Below, in pieces: positions 11,640 through 24,010 of a DNA stretch of 64,000 bases (the first letter of the stretch is position 1; every line of letters begins with the position of its first letter). The position numbers and the translations under genes are program-made. The stretch spans positions 476,501 to 540,500 of the forward strand of contig JAVYIG010000167.1 in the NCBI GenBank assembly GCA_035222895.1, given 5' to 3'. A model generated the notes under the pieces. The model was not told the DNA's origin. It was given only the letters and a program-made list of their open reading frames with translations, and did no database searches. This DNA is from Strongylocentrotus droebachiensis (taxonomy: Eukaryota; Echinodermata; Echinoidea; Camarodonta; Strongylocentrotidae).

Positions 11640-11880
11640 AGTAGCATTCAGTGGCTGGTCCCGGGGGGGGGGGGGGCACAGCCCCCCCCCCCCCCCCCCC
11701 CCCTCCCAGGCCAAAACAAAATATGTTAAAATCAACCCTAAATTCGCCCAAAATGCAATAAAAAACAGGGTCGTGTCCCCCCGGCCAAACAAAAATTATT
11801 ATTAAAAAAAAAAAAAAAAAGGTCAAAGGCTGACCTAAAAAGGTGACTCTACCCCCCCCCCCCCATATATACATGTATAT
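11640..11880. repeat. G/C homopolymer-rich repeat
   Basis: Runs of G (about 11662-11676) and C (about 11684-11703 and 11851-11863) with a GGTC...GACC framework. Such tracts often vary in length and are error-prone in assembly. Confidence 0.7.
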
Positions 11881-12141
11881 AGAAATATATTTTCCCTATG
11901 TTTTTATATAATTTGTTATTCTTCATTTACATCGCGAACCTATAAGTTTAAGCATATTGCAATGGATTAAAGATAATCACCATATTCTTGTTCATAAACT
12001 TATTTGGAAAAGAAAATTTGATTGTATATGATATTGCCCGTGAGGCACTATTATTCTAGAAATATAACGCTTTAATTTACCTTTGACACTGATGATTTAA
12101 ATCAAACTAACAATAATTCGCCAAATGATGATGATGTCATA

Positions 12142-12528
12142 TCAAAGGTATATAGACCAGTTCTGTTCATGCGATTGCATTGTGAAAGAAATGTTGTGGA
12201 ATCGATCAGAAAAGGTTGATCATCTAACATATAAGTACTGGTGTGTACTGAAAAGTTCTGGAATCATCATAATGATAAGAAATTTGGCCCATTCTTAGTA
12301 AAGTTACAAGCATTGTACACAGAAATATGTATATGGGATTATGCGATATCTATTCAGTCCGAATAGATAAAATATTTTACTAAATATATCAATTAGAAGG
12401 CGGCTTTTATACTGGCAAAATTGGTATCATCATGATTAGGCAAAACATATTATTTCACATGATTGGAAATAAGAGCTTTCATTTCAATTTTGAGAGGGGG
12501 CGTTTCCAAAACAGGTCTATACCTTTAA
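12142..12528. mobile_element. MITE with AAAGGTATAGACC ends
   Basis: The left end TCAAAGGTATATAGACC pairs with the right end GGTCTATACCTTTAA. The right flank is TTAA, the left TCAA. The interior at 12216-12345 resembles part of the 2.16-kb satellite unit (32728-32850). Confidence 0.65.
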
Positions 12529-13007
12529 TGACTAGGCTTATTTAAAGTATAAATTATTTTCAAAATGGTTTATAACATTGATTAAATCGATGAAATATTG
12601 CTGATGCCAAATGTAAATATTGCAAAAATACAGTAAAATAAATGTAATCAAAGCAGTATATTTAGTATTAGTTTCATTTTTGTTTGCCATAAAATTAATC
12701 AAGATTCACACATATTAAATGTCTGGTTCATGAAGACCATAACAAAATATGCGAAAATAATAATACAAGTTTCTAATAAATAATAATATAGGGTTTTTGT
12801 AGTACATACTATGAGCATAACCACGATAGCAATGAGGGCATATTGTAATTATGTGGGAACTTTATGATATAAAGCAGATCTTTTATCTTATAATACCTCT
12901 GGCCCTATTGCAGCACTACAAAGTATAACAATTTAAACTCAATCAGAGGCATAAACATATTGGAAGGAGGAACATAAAAAACTTAACAAAGTTATGAACG
13001 GAATGAA

Positions 13008-13050
13008 CAAGAGGGAGAGAGAGAGAGAGAGAAAGAGAAAGAATGAGAGT
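13008..13050. repeat. GA microsatellite
   Basis: (GA)n run with a few interruptions. Confidence 0.9.
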
Positions 13051-13120
13051 GAGCGATGGGGAAGGTTGTTCAGTTTTGTTTAAACATGACATATTTGTAT
13101 TGCATTCTATTGCAACATAA

Positions 13121-13408
13121 GTGGTTTCATGGTGTAATGGATAAGGCCCCGGACTGTCAAACCCATGGTTCGCGGTTCGAGTCCCGACGCGGTACTTATT
13201 CCCTTTTGCAAGACATTTGTCTCAATTTGCCACACTCAAACCAGGTGAGATAAATGGGTACGGGGTAGGAATACGTTCCTTGAAATGCAAGAGCGCCAAA
13301 ATGGCAGCCATGCTAAAGCCGGGGTAATAATTGTAGAGCGCCAGGTGTGTCATGTCTGACAGACGTAAGGGCTATACAAGAACCCAATGTTATTATTATT
13401 ATTATTAA
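13121..13408 (+). mobile_element. Full-length tRNA-derived SINE
   Basis: The tRNA-like head has an A box (TGGTGTAATGGATAAGGC) and a B box (GGTTCGAGTCC). The loop CTGTCAA recalls a GTC anticodon as in tRNA-Asp. A body with GGCAGCCATGCTAAAGCCGG and a (TTA)n tail follow. It is transcribable by RNA polymerase III in principle. A SINE rather than a tRNA gene because of the body and tail. Confidence 0.8.
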
Positions 13409-13985
13409 TTTACCTTTTATCAGGTAGAAATTTCAAGAAACGTTTTGGTAAACAATTTTCTCGTTTGTTTTTTATTTTTGTAGGATGTATGAAAATGAAG
13501 AGCAGCAACGTAAAACGTCCTTCTGACAACGTCTGGTGTATGGAGTAGGGAAGGGGGGGGGGTGGGAAGAGGAAACATTTACTTTAAAAAAAAAATCCTA
13601 GGTATGGGTTAGAGTGTTATTACTGCATTGACCACCATCCAGTGGCGTATGCGTAGGTACCTTTCAGCCGGGGCAATCCACGGACTTCGCAGTGTTTATT
13701 TTTCTTTCCGGTTCCTCCTTCTTCCTGCTCGATTTTGCAAAATGTTTTATTCCCATTTTGCCAGATTTTCACTTTTCTTCACCAATCTCTCCTTCCCCCC
13801 TGATTTTTCCTAACTCTGCTTGTCTTAGGAACCCCCCCCCCCCCCCCACCGCGGGTAAGATGAAATTATGCGCAGTACTCATTATTATGTAATCATATCT
13901 GTGTAATTATTTTGTTCATTTGGACGCCTGAATCACTAAGGTAAAACAAGCTTTCTACAGGTGCTCACAGTTTGTGTTAATTAAC

Positions 13986-14232
13986 TTAAAGGGGGTGTAG
14001 CATGGCAAATACTAGTTAACGCCATCTATGACATTTTTTGGACAACTGCACGTACACGAATGGACTTGATTAACGGTCAGCGCGCTAGCGTTCGCGAAAC
14101 AGACCGAAGTTCTCCCCACGCTTCGGTTTCGCGTATGTTGCACGCATGTGAATGCTGCGGTCGCGTCTTCCGTAGTCATACCCGATCGGCCCCAAGTTAG
14201 ACACATAGTCTCATCATGCTACACCCCCTTTT
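13986..14232. mobile_element. MITE with TTAAAGGGGGTGTAGCATG ends
   Basis: The left end is TTAAAGGGGGTGTAGCATGG and the right end is CATGCTACACCCCCTTTTA, about 247 bp in all. The interior is CG-rich around GTTCGCGAAACAGACCGAAG. Confidence 0.8.
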
Positions 14233-14610
14233 ACACAATGCTCATGATTTCTAGATTTTGAACTGTCTGTACTATATCACGTGTAAATATTTGTTAGTTT
14301 TTAATGGAAATAAGTCTTTTGCATTAACTGAATTGAAACTGAATTGAAAATTAAACATTGTAACTGGATGAGCACACAGGCATTTGCACATGTCCTTTGC
14401 TTGTTCTCCAAAAAGAGCTCCTGTTTGCTTTTTATTCTTAGACATGTATATTATATATTATGTTACCATCTTTTTGTATTAGTAACCTGGAAACTACTAG
14501 ACAAGTTGGAGTTTATAAAGCGTTGTTTTTATGTCCGTTTTTGGATTTGTTTGTATCTCCTGTACTCTGGTAGCCATGTATTCCAGTATGTTTCTATTTA
14601 AGTACAGATA

Positions 14611-14960
14611 AGCCCCTTGCACACCGGATCTGCGTAGAGTTGCATAGTGTGGCGTACTGAGTACGCCGAAGTAAAGCCCCTTTCACACCGGGTCTGCGTA
14701 GAGTTGCGTAGTGTGGCGTACCGACCTACGCCGAAGTTAGGCTGCGTATTCATGAAAAAATGATGCTTCTGCGTAGTTTGTGCATAGGTTATGCGTAGGC
14801 TGGCGTACGATGGGGGTATGGTTACGTACCCTGTGCGTAGGTACCGCGTACCTACGGCGTATGCAATTTGCGTAGGGTTACGTACGGTTGCGTAGGCCTG
14901 GCGTAGGGTTGCTTACGGTTGCGTAGGCCTGGCATAGGGTTGCTTACGGTTGCGTCCGGT
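14611..14960. repeat. GCGTA-rich tandem block
   Basis: Two imperfect 60-bp units opening GCCCCTTTCACACCGG are followed by many variants of TGCGTAGGGTTGCGTAGGCC. Low-complexity minisatellite, probably the inside of a MITE. Confidence 0.75.
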
Positions 14961-15774
14961 TGCTTACATTGTGCGAAAGCGCCGTGTAAAAATGCGATAG
15001 ACGCTAGTAAGAGCCGGTAGTGTCGTCATTGGTGCTTTATAAACTAGTATTCTGCCCCTCAATCTACTGCTGCCTGCTGTCCAGAACACATCACTGCTGT
15101 TGGAATTACAGTTGGTTAGGCCCTCGGACATCATTTCAATCAAACAAAATTATATTACAAACATAAAGAACAGGACCACAAACGTATACACTAGCAAATA
15201 AACCCGCACAAATACATACAGATTTCCACAAAACACAATTACATTTCGCATGAAGCATCAGTTTGTGAATCTTATCTCATTTTTTAAATTTTATTTCAAC
15301 AGCCTGAGATGTCAAAATCACAAATTGAATTAACTATAACTTAACAAAACATGTCAGTCAGAAATACCTTGTAATAATAAGAATACAAAATAAAGTCAAA
15401 GCAACATTTTTTCTTCATGAAAAGAATAAATGTGAGAACGCACACATGTAAACAGAAATATAATTTTCCTTCAAAAAAAATTGAAAGAATACCTGCCAAG
15501 TTTACATCCAGGTATATAACAGAAAATACTGTAAAGCCCTCTACATATTTAATCAAATTTGTTCAGAGTTAAACATTCAAGTATTACAAAACATTAATGC
15601 TGATTTCAAAACCAAAATACTAAAAGGGCGAGATTATTTGTAAACAGAACAAGAAATGTTGGTTGACCAAAGAAAATTTCACCTTGATGTGGAAGAAATA
15701 AACATGACTGGTAATCCTGTACAGTTTTGTACGCTGCTGGTCATAAAGGTGGAATAATAGTTTTTACCCCAATT

Positions 15775-15832
15775 GTGTGTGCGTGTGTGTGCGTGTGAAT
15801 GTGTGTGTGCGTTGGGTGTGTGTGTGTGTGTT
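15775..15832. repeat. GT microsatellite
   Basis: (GT)n with GC interruptions. The Cys/Val-rich frame over it is not a gene. Confidence 0.9.
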
Positions 15833-16262
15833 TGTCTGTCTGGCTATCTTTGTTCAAAACACTTTTTGTTATACCTCACCCAGCAACTTAGCGCAAGTGA
15901 GATCTGGCAGTCTTGTAAAGATTGTCTGATGTTCAGTCATGCATGCAGAGATTCAAATGAAAATGGTACCTAAATGTACTGGGAGGATAACTCTATCAAG
16001 ACACATCGTGAAACCCATGATTAAATATTTATACTTAAAACAATACAACTTTTAAAAAGTGGGACATTTTTTCTGACTCACTCTGTATATCTCGCGTGCA
16101 ATCATATTGCGTAGGTTGTCTTTGATTGTATTGGACTTTCCCCTTTAGTTTTACCTGCTAATGAATGCATGAGCACTGCGTTTACAGTGATCTTCCTAAA
16201 CCAGCTAACAAACAAATCGTGGAATTGATTATTAATACAGAAGTCGACTGTCCAGTTCTAAA

Positions 16263-16316
16263 ATGGATATCCAACATATGAGAGCCATTTTGTACTTCAT
16301 CGGATTGTTAATGCTG
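16263..16316 (+). CDS. Signal-peptide exon of the Ig receptor
   Basis: ATG at 16263, 18 codons, donor GTGAGT at 16317. A hydrophobic core (AILYFIGLLML) follows a short N-terminus containing Arg. It continues into the next exon in phase 0. No TATA box or initiator is convincing upstream. Confidence 0.75.
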
Positions 16317-19300
16317 GTGAGTTGTCTTCGTTATTGCAAAGCAATACAAACTATTGCACATGCATAGTAAGTGGGGTACATAGCGCTCATGTCTGGCACA
16401 ATGCAATATCATGGCACACCATTATTATTACACCGGCTTAAACACGGCTGCCATTACAGCGCTCAATCATTTAAATGTTTTAATTTCTGCTAGGTAACCA
16501 TTTACCTCACATGGGGGAATATGGGAAAAATGTAGATAAATGTCTCGCCAAAGATTATTAGTACTTCGGCGGGGACTCGGAACCCGGTACCCTGTGGTTC
16601 ACAGTCAGGAGACTTTCCACAAGACAATAACACTTCTACATTTTTGTAACGTATTGTGCGTACAAACATGGGAATATTAATGTAGATTATAAATCTCCGC
16701 TTGGGACATAAGTAAGTGGAATTATCATTTTAGAAAATGTAGGAATTGAGTCAAACATTATCCACCCAGATGGTGCTGAAGGCGGTTACAGTAAACACAT
16801 TACATGCAAGGGCAAAAATACTCTAAAAATGCTTATAATAAAACAGAAGAAAACATTATTTAGGAAAAAAACACTTGTTATTAGGTGGGTGTTTAGTTTT
16901 TTCCTAAAGTCATCTAGTGTCTTAAAATCATAATATAGATAGATAGAGTTAGAAATTTTGAGAAATTTAGAAAATTATGCGGATAGCGATTCTTTAGAAT
17001 GTTGATATATTTTGATGCCCCCGAGGATGTATAATAAGCACTAGAAAATTTAGCCCCTAAAACACTTCTGCTCTCGAGAACAATTGAATATAAAAAAAAT
17101 TATCGGTGCTCCCGGTAAATTGTGGTCAATTTAAAAAAAAGTGCCTATACGGCCATCCAATGGTAGCTGCGAGCATGAAAATCTCAGAATGTGCAGTTGT
17201 GATATATAATTTCCAAACGGGGATATAGCAAGTCGGTCGATTTTTAGTCAAGAAACATTGTTTAGAGCTAAATTAATATCTTGATCTTGAGAGGGAGCTA
17301 TACAACATAAAGGATTTATGATTAACAATTTCATCTTTAACACTCAATTTCAATCGCGACAACGATCACTGAATATTGTAGGATCGCATATGTTCATTTG
17401 AACCAAACTCATGACCCCATACCAAAATTTGGAATTACCTTTAATAACATTGACGTATGGGGGAGGGGTGCTGGCAGTTCTGAGGATATTATTTTGTAAA
17501 ATACCAATATACGGGTAAAATAACTGGCAACTCACAATTAGGGCACTTAAGTGCCCGAATGTCCATAGGTGGGCAGTGATATTCACACTAAATTAATGAA
17601 ATTGTAAAATCTTATCTAGTGTATTTTGATTAGGAAAAAATATACGGTCCATAGTAAAGTAGGTTTCTTTATTATTATTCTTTAGCTCAAATTGGAACAT
17701 TCGTGCAGGTGGCATCATTTTCCTTAGATAGAACATGGATAAAGGATACAATACTGCAAGATATCTGTTATTTTTCTTTTGAAGGTCCCTCGGTTTAGGT
17801 TATTAAAAGGGTGGAAATAGAATTAAATGGACTCTTTGTAAACAAATGGATTTCTTTAGCAAACGTCTTCTATATTAAATTATCATATTCAAAGATTGGT
17901 TCTTTGGAAACAAAGCTGTAATGACGTATAGCAAAAACAAGAAGTAGTGTAATATAAAGTGAAAATAGTCATATCAGCTCACATCATCAATGCACGAGTA
18001 AGTAGCTACTAAATTCCATTTTGTCTTCTGATTAACAAATTTAATGAGAGACCAATCTGGTAACTTAATTCAAAATCGAGAATTCAGACGGAGCAAAAGT
18101 AATTTGAAATCTTCTTTGCTTTTCTAAACCAGCCTTTGAAATTGGTTTGCTGCTTTAGAGCGCCTTTTTTGTAACGAATAATTAAACTACCTGTCTCTAT
18201 TTCTTCAGATCCCGATATTCTCAAACGGCCAATCTGTGACTCTGACAGGTCCTTCTGCAGTAGAGCAAGGGACTGATACGGTTTACACCTGTACTACTGG
18301 AGGAGCAGCGCCATATAGATTTATATGGACAGATCTTTCAGTCAATCCAAATGTTCTTTTTTTCACTGCTGGGGAAGTGACTTACCAGCCCGAAGAAACA
18401 AAATATGTCAACTTTGGTGTATCAGAAAACGAGGGTACATCCACTATGACAATCAGCAACACTCAGATAGAAGATGAAGGACGATATAGATGTACTGAAG
18501 GACAAGCAATCGATGAAATAGAACTTACAGTAGAAGGTAGGTAATATAAACTTCTTAAAGTCTATTGAATGTTAATGTAGTTCCAGCCTACGACTTATTT
18601 CAGTAAGCAGTTTACTTGATATACGGGTTACATAATACTGTTACCTAAAGAGGATCTATCCACTGTCAAGTCAAGTATATTTGTAAAGAGGAAAGACCGC
18701 TACACATTTCGAGATTAATTTTCAAATGCATTATTAGGCCATGAATTTACGTAGGATGAAAATACTGATGATGATGATAATAATAATAGTAATAATTATA
18801 TTCAAAATAATATTAATAATGAAAGTAAAAAGAATAATAACGATGAGGATAACAAATAATATATTACTATAAGTAATAATAAAGAAAACGATTATGATGA
18901 TAATAGTTAACATCATGATGATTATAATAATAATAATAATAATAATGATAAAAAGAGGAACAAGAAGAGGAAGAAGAAGAGGAAAAAAAAAAGGAGAAAC
19001 AGAGGAAGAAGAAGAATGGCTACAAATTCATATTGTGCACCTTCAATCCCAGTCTCGCATGCTAAAGGCGCCTGCAAAGTATAAGAAGACAGAATTAGAG
19101 TAACTGTTATTTAAACACATGTATTAAGTATCCCTTTATAGAAAATACCCAAGTGTCAATCAAACAATAAAAAAGAATTGTTTTAAATGTATTTTAATAG
19201 TTGTTCACAAAGCAGAATTGGCTGAAACCATGTACATACAGACGGGAAAGGGTGGGGTTACCCGTATCAAATCTCAAATTAGTTTTTTTCCGATAAGATT

Positions 19301-21397
19301 GACATACATTATTTAATGATATCAGTAGCTACATTTATATCATTTGTAATAGGCCTACAGGGTGACCCAAAATAATTCGATCTGACAAACGAATACTATA
19401 ACTACTTTGATCAACACAGCCAATTGTATGGAAACCGCCATGCGCACATATCTCGCTGGTATAAGCAAGACTACGGTCATAAAAGAAGCCGATTTTGAAA
19501 ACGCCATTGCCTCACCAAAAATGATCCTTTGTATCAAAACGCTTTTTTTTTTTTTTTAGAAAAAGAATTTTCTACCTGTAAACAAAATAAATAAATGGCC
19601 TTGTGTCAATGATGTCCTTGGCATTGTAGAACCCAGGTGTTGTGTTCTTTGGAGCCACCCAGTATATTAAACCAATTCCGAGGGTACTCAAGGCGCCATC
19701 GATGCAAATAAACTCTTAGAAAAAATTATGTACACATACATATTTTCATCGCGACAGTATTGCCAAATGCCTAACTGCAAATCTTATTTTCGATTGCAGT
19801 CGAATCGACAAGACCCCTGTCGGTACAAAGTACAATAGAGAGCAACATTGACATGTTCGAATCAACATGTGAAGCTTTAGATGGTAGACCAGATGAAACA
19901 ATCACATGGATGTTAGGTGATGGTACTTCACCTTGTGGTGACCCAGTAGAAACGCTCCTTCCAGCTGGATCAGATATGTTTAGTAAGAGGAGTGTCTGCA
20001 CTTTTCAAGCTACTAGTGAGAACAATGGTGAAACATTGAAATGTGTCATTAGCGGTCATCAAGTATCTGAGCTCAATGGAGAAGAAACAACTACTCTTCC
20101 TATGCATAGTAAGTTTAGTGACTTTACACTTTTATGATAAAAACACTTTGGATATTTGAGGTTTTGTACTGAAAAGAATAATACAAATAATGAAATGTAA
20201 CATAAGAGGTCATCAAGTACTAGTACCTGACTTTAATGGAGAAGAAACAATTATTCTTAATCATGGTAACTTTAGTGACTTAAAACTTTTATTGTAACAC
20301 TTTGCATATTTGAACATTTGAGCTGAACAGAATAATAAACTATCTAAAAAGGAATGAGATCAGTTACAACAACATTGTTTGTAGTAATTCATAGAAACGA
20401 TTACTTTTGCATACCAGTATTATCTGTTTGAAACCAGAACGATGTTTATTTAAATGTGAAATGATATGAGGTAAGAACTGTCTGGCTCCAAACAGACAAT
20501 ATTGATAATTTTTCTTATTAACTCTTTTTTTCCCATCAACCTTTAACAATGTTACTGTTTTATTGTTACATATTTTACAAAAAATATAGACATACATATA
20601 AAGAAACAAATTATACAATACTTGTTGTATAAATGAGCACGTCTCAATGATTCTCAATTCATATAATACTTGGAAGTATTCATCAATTTAGGAAAATTTA
20701 TTCATTTCTCCTGATATACATGTACGTGTATATAGTAGTCAATTGTCATGCAATAGATTGTGTACCTTGAATATTTTAGTTTTTAACGCCAGATCGACAA
20801 AAGGGTACAAGTTCAGAGGTATTTTTTTTCACTCATCCATCCCCTTCAACCCATCCTAAAATCTACATACATGAGGTGATAACATTAGCCGTTGTAAAGG
20901 CAACAAGCTGAACGATGAATTTGTTGATGATCGATTTTGGGTTTTCCATCTTACATGTATTAATGCAAGGTAGTTTCATCTTTGTTATACACGTAGGGTT
21001 AATTTATACTTGCAATATAATTCTCAAAAAGAAGGAAAAAAAATCACATTTTTTCCCTATAAATTTTCCTAATAATTGTGAATACTGACAGTTATCCCAA
21101 CAGTGCATATTTTAATGTTCCATGTTTACTTTTATTCAGGTGCCCCCATTGCTGATATTATAACAGTGGAATCAGAGTTCCTTAATCCAAGCTACAGAGT
21201 GTGGTGTAACATTTCTGAAGCAGATCAACCTAATCCACGTATAAGGAACTACTACATATACTCCGATAGTACTCTGATACATCAATCCTCAACGGGAGTC
21301 AACTTTGTGGATGTTCCAGCATCAGAATACGACCTCTCTACTGTGTTTAATTGTGTAGCAGAGAATCATCTTGGCAGTACAACAACATACCCACCCA
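16263..21397 (+). CDS. Ig-domain receptor gene, 5' part (signal peptide plus three Ig domains), 4 exons
   Basis: Exons 16263-16316, 18209-18536, 19800-20108 and 21140-21397 give 316 codons in frame. The first two form a signal peptide that starts MDIQHMRAILYFIGLLML and runs on through IPIFSNGQ. Three Ig-like domains follow, one per exon, each with a spaced Cys pair. Ig exons meet in phase 1, the usual phase for shuffled extracellular modules. No membrane or kinase exon is seen before the large element begins at 21768, so the gene is open at its 3' end. Intron homology between 46640-48919 and gene 1 suggests it is a tandem paralogue of the receptor at 2942-9116. It probably functions as a cell-surface binding receptor, ligand unknown. 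Confidence 0.85.
16317..18208 (+). other. Intron 1 of the Ig receptor
   Basis: GTGAGT to TTCTTCAG. Apart from the SINE I see no exon or structure. Confidence 0.7.
16400..16630 (-). mobile_element. SINE of the 13121 family, inverted
   Basis: On the minus strand the body has GGCAGCCGTGTTTAAGCCGG and ends in TAATAATAATGG. The tRNA-like head (GGGTTCCGAGTCC) is at the right. It lies in intron 1 of the Ig receptor. Confidence 0.68.
18209..18536 (+). CDS. Ig-like domain 1 exon
   Basis: Acceptor TTTCTTCAG, donor GTAGGT, phase 0 in and phase 1 out. Domain landmarks: VTLTGPSAVEQGTDTVYTC (first Cys), FIW (core Trp), STMTISNTQIEDEGRYRC (DxGxYxC with second Cys). It is a V/I-set-like Ig fold. Confidence 0.92.
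18763..19015. repeat. ATA/ATG trinucleotide and AG-rich microsatellite
   Basis: Long (ATA/ATG)n stretch followed by an AAGAGGAAG-rich purine run, in intron 2 of the Ig receptor. Confidence 0.9.
19800..20108 (+). CDS. Ig-like domain 2 exon
   Basis: Acceptor TTCGATTGCAG, donor GTAAGT, phase 1 in and out. It contains FESTCEALDGRPDETITWML (Cys and Trp) and ENNGETLKCVISG (second Cys). An extra Cys pair (SPCGDP and SVCTF) may form a second disulfide. Confidence 0.9.
20190..20341 (+). pseudogene. Tandem duplicate of the Ig2 exon end and its donor
   Basis: This stretch repeats 20036-20187 at an offset of 154 bases, covering the last codons of the Ig2 exon, the splice donor (here CATG followed by GTAACT) and the start of the intron. 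It lacks the 5' part of the domain and an acceptor, so it cannot make an Ig fold. Confidence 0.8.
21140..21397 (+). CDS. Ig-like domain 3 exon
   Basis: Acceptor TTTTATTCAG, donor GTAAGT, phase 1 in and out. It contains YRVWCNISEADQPNP and STVFNCVAENHLGS, the C...C pair of an I-set-like domain with the typical NxLGS turn after the second Cys. Confidence 0.88.
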
Positions 21398-21767
21398 GTA
21401 AGTCATTATGCTTTTATATCATCAGTGAAATGAGAGTTTGTTTTTGTTTGTTTGTTTGTGTTATTATGCTTCTGTGTACGTATTGTCTTTTATTTCTATC
21501 ATTGTTTCTTGGGGAAAGGTGATACAATGGTGTCTAAGAAAATCTACATATGCAAACATTTACAGAAGATCACTATGTTTACAAAAATCAAATACAAGAA
21601 TACATTTGTAATCATACAAAAGCAATCACATGCATGCATGTATCACAAGTATATATTCAAACAAATATCAAGAGCATCTTCGTGCAATGTATCCCGTACA
21701 ACCTGTAATGTATGCCTGTACATGTATTTTCTCCATTTATTTCAATCCGAAAATAAAAAATATCTTA

Positions 21768-22105
21768 GGCGAGGCGTCAAAAATAAATATACCAGCCGGC
21801 GGCAGCTAACTGCACTTATGCGTCTTGGCTGCATTTTTTAAATTAGCTCAGCCGGCTACCGCTGGCGGTAGGAAATGGCATTAAAATGCATGCGCCGGCT
21901 GCCGCCTATCGAATGGAAACCGAGCCTCGGAAAAAGCTAGAAAACATGAGCTCAGCCTGGCTGCCGCCGACGGGAGGACAGTGATATGCCGCCAAACTCC
22001 AGCCTCTCGCATGGAAGCCGAGCCTCTTCTTAAGGAGGTCGTCTTGGCCCCCGCCGGCCTAATTGAACCAGCCACCCGCCGCCTGGTTCACCGCCACATC
22101 CTGCC
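21768..22105. repeat. Left CG-rich subterminal zone of large element copy 1
   Basis: Repeated words AGCCGGC, GGCTGCCGCC and AGCCTGGCTGCCGCC cluster next to the terminus. They also occur in the right zone (42115-42589). Clustered subterminal words are often transposase binding sites (family knowledge, inferred here). Confidence 0.65.
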
Positions 22106-23705
22106 AAACGATATCTTCATAAAGCAGAATCTAATTTGTCAGAGCAAAAGAAACAGCGCCATCTTATCATCACTGATAAATAACTCGAAAAAACAGTATA
22201 GCCTTGCGAAAATAATCTTTTCAGATTGGACAGCCTTATAAACCCCAAAACAACAATAACAACTTGTCACTAGAGACAAATATGTGGTCATTATTTTCTG
22301 AAATGCCTTTTTCAATAAAGAGACCAGTCGTACCGTGGATATATGTGGGCTCACTTCATGTAGATGCATCCTGCCTGTAAATGGATTAGATGCCTTGTAT
22401 TTTCATATTCAAAAAAATAATTTTGGTAACAACATAAGATTTGCTATTTTAAATTACTGGCTCGCCTATTGTTTATAATACCCAAATCATATATTTGTGT
22501 TTATTTTTGTTATGCTTCAATGATATAAATCCTATTATATTCCTTACTTTAAGAATCTTTCCTAATCCTGCCATCTGATTGGTTGAAAGTGAAGTCGTGA
22601 TTTTAACTATGCCCGCCAAAATGATCTGTTTTTAAATATGCCTGCCAAAATGTTATCTTTGTCAAGTCGAGGTGAGGGAGATAATATTATCTTTGTCAAG
22701 TCGAGGCGAGACAGATAATATTTATATAATATTATAATATGCCGCCGTCATGTTTTTAAGTTCTGATGAGTTGCGTTTGAAAGATAGAGTTCAGTCTAGA
22801 AATCAGGGGTACTTTGTTTTTCGAAGAATTTAGAAAATATAAATCTAACGTACATCTCTATCAGTTATTTGGGGACTGAATAGATAATAAAAAAAAACAT
22901 GTCAACGGCAAGCAAGACAATGAAGCATATATTGTCGTATAGCTTTTTATTAAATGAATTTTCTGTAAATATATTGAGTAAAAAGGTCGATAATAGAAAA
23001 TGGTAGAAGGTATAAACAGTTTTTCTTCGAGTGTATTTTTTTCGTTTAAAATAGAAATTCTATAGCTCTATTAAAAAGAAAAAGAAAACAAAAGCTATGT
23101 CGAGAATACAAGTGTGTGATTTAGAAGGAAAGATAGAAATATCAATAATTGTCCGGCCAGCGCACGTCTTAATTATCTGTCTTTAGAAAGCGGCCAAATT
23201 CAAAGAGTCTTTTAAAAAGCGATTACTAAAGAAACGTCACAGGCACACTATCCTACTTGTAGCTACTTGCTCCCTATATATATTAAACTTCCCCAATCGG
23301 TGCCCGTTGGTCCCCCATGATCCTCTTTTCTTTATGTTAAATGAGAGCTGAGTTTAATGAGATAGCCACCTGTCACAGTGACCTCGCTGGCTCGCTGGGC
23401 GGTCTAATCCCTTCTGGCTGAAGTAGTAAAGCCTGCCTTTAAAGAAAGAGAACATGAACTCTTAATCCATGTCTGAATTCAATTGCCCCCTCCCTCCTCC
23501 TGCGCGAAGCGCGGAAGCTTTGACGTTTCATTAAAATATTACTAGAGAAAGAAGACGATTCTTTGTAGAGTTCTCGACTCTTAATCCTTGTCTGAATTTA
23601 AAAAAAAAGCTCTTTCTCTGCTACTTTTTCTTCCTCTTCCTTTTCCTTCTTCTTCCTCGTCCTCTTCCTTTTTCTCCTCTCTTTTTTTTTTTGGGGGGGG
23701 GGAGG
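22106..23705. other. Left arm of large element copy 1, no gene
   Basis: AT-rich. 22540-22745 has two CTTTGTCAAGTCGAGG words. 22830-23005 resembles 25315-25690 in direct orientation. 23225-23450 resembles 38200-38400 in inverse orientation (GGAGCAAGTAGCTACAAGTA on the other strand). Confidence 0.6.
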
Positions 23706-24010
23706 GGACCTTATTGTGACACTGGCAGGTCACGTATTGGCATGGGGTTCAGGGGTGGAGCCCCCGGGAGCTCAGGGATTTTAGGCGTTTAATTACGGTC
23801 AGATAAACATTCAGGGGCCCGCTTTAGAGCCTTTGGTTTGGTCCAGAAGGCAGAGCCGCCGGAAGCTCAGGGGTTTAAGGCGTTTTTATTACGGTCAGGG
23901 GAGTATTTCTTGATACTATTTTATTTTGTGACACTGGCAGGACACTCTTTGACTTGAGGCCTAGGGGACGAAGCCCCAAGAATTTCAGGGGTTTTAGGCA
24001 TTAAATTACC
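23706..24010. repeat. GC-rich repeats (inverse of the 39067 array), copy 1
   Basis: Three degenerate units with GTGACACTGGCAGG and GAGCTCAGGG...TTACGGTCA, the reverse complement of the units at 39067-39740. Confidence 0.75.

Larger units (their letters stand above)
9117..16262. other. Intergenic region between the two receptor genes
   Basis: No coding exon is supported. It contains a CT-rich tract, G/C homopolymers, two TTAA-type MITEs, a complete SINE, a GCGTA-rich block and a GT microsatellite, listed separately. 9760-11640 and 15000-15770 show nothing but AT-rich sequence. Confidence 0.6.

Noticed and set aside
13121..13195. tRNA gene
   Set aside because: A and B boxes are present but the sequence continues into a SINE body with a TTA tail, and the stems are not clean.
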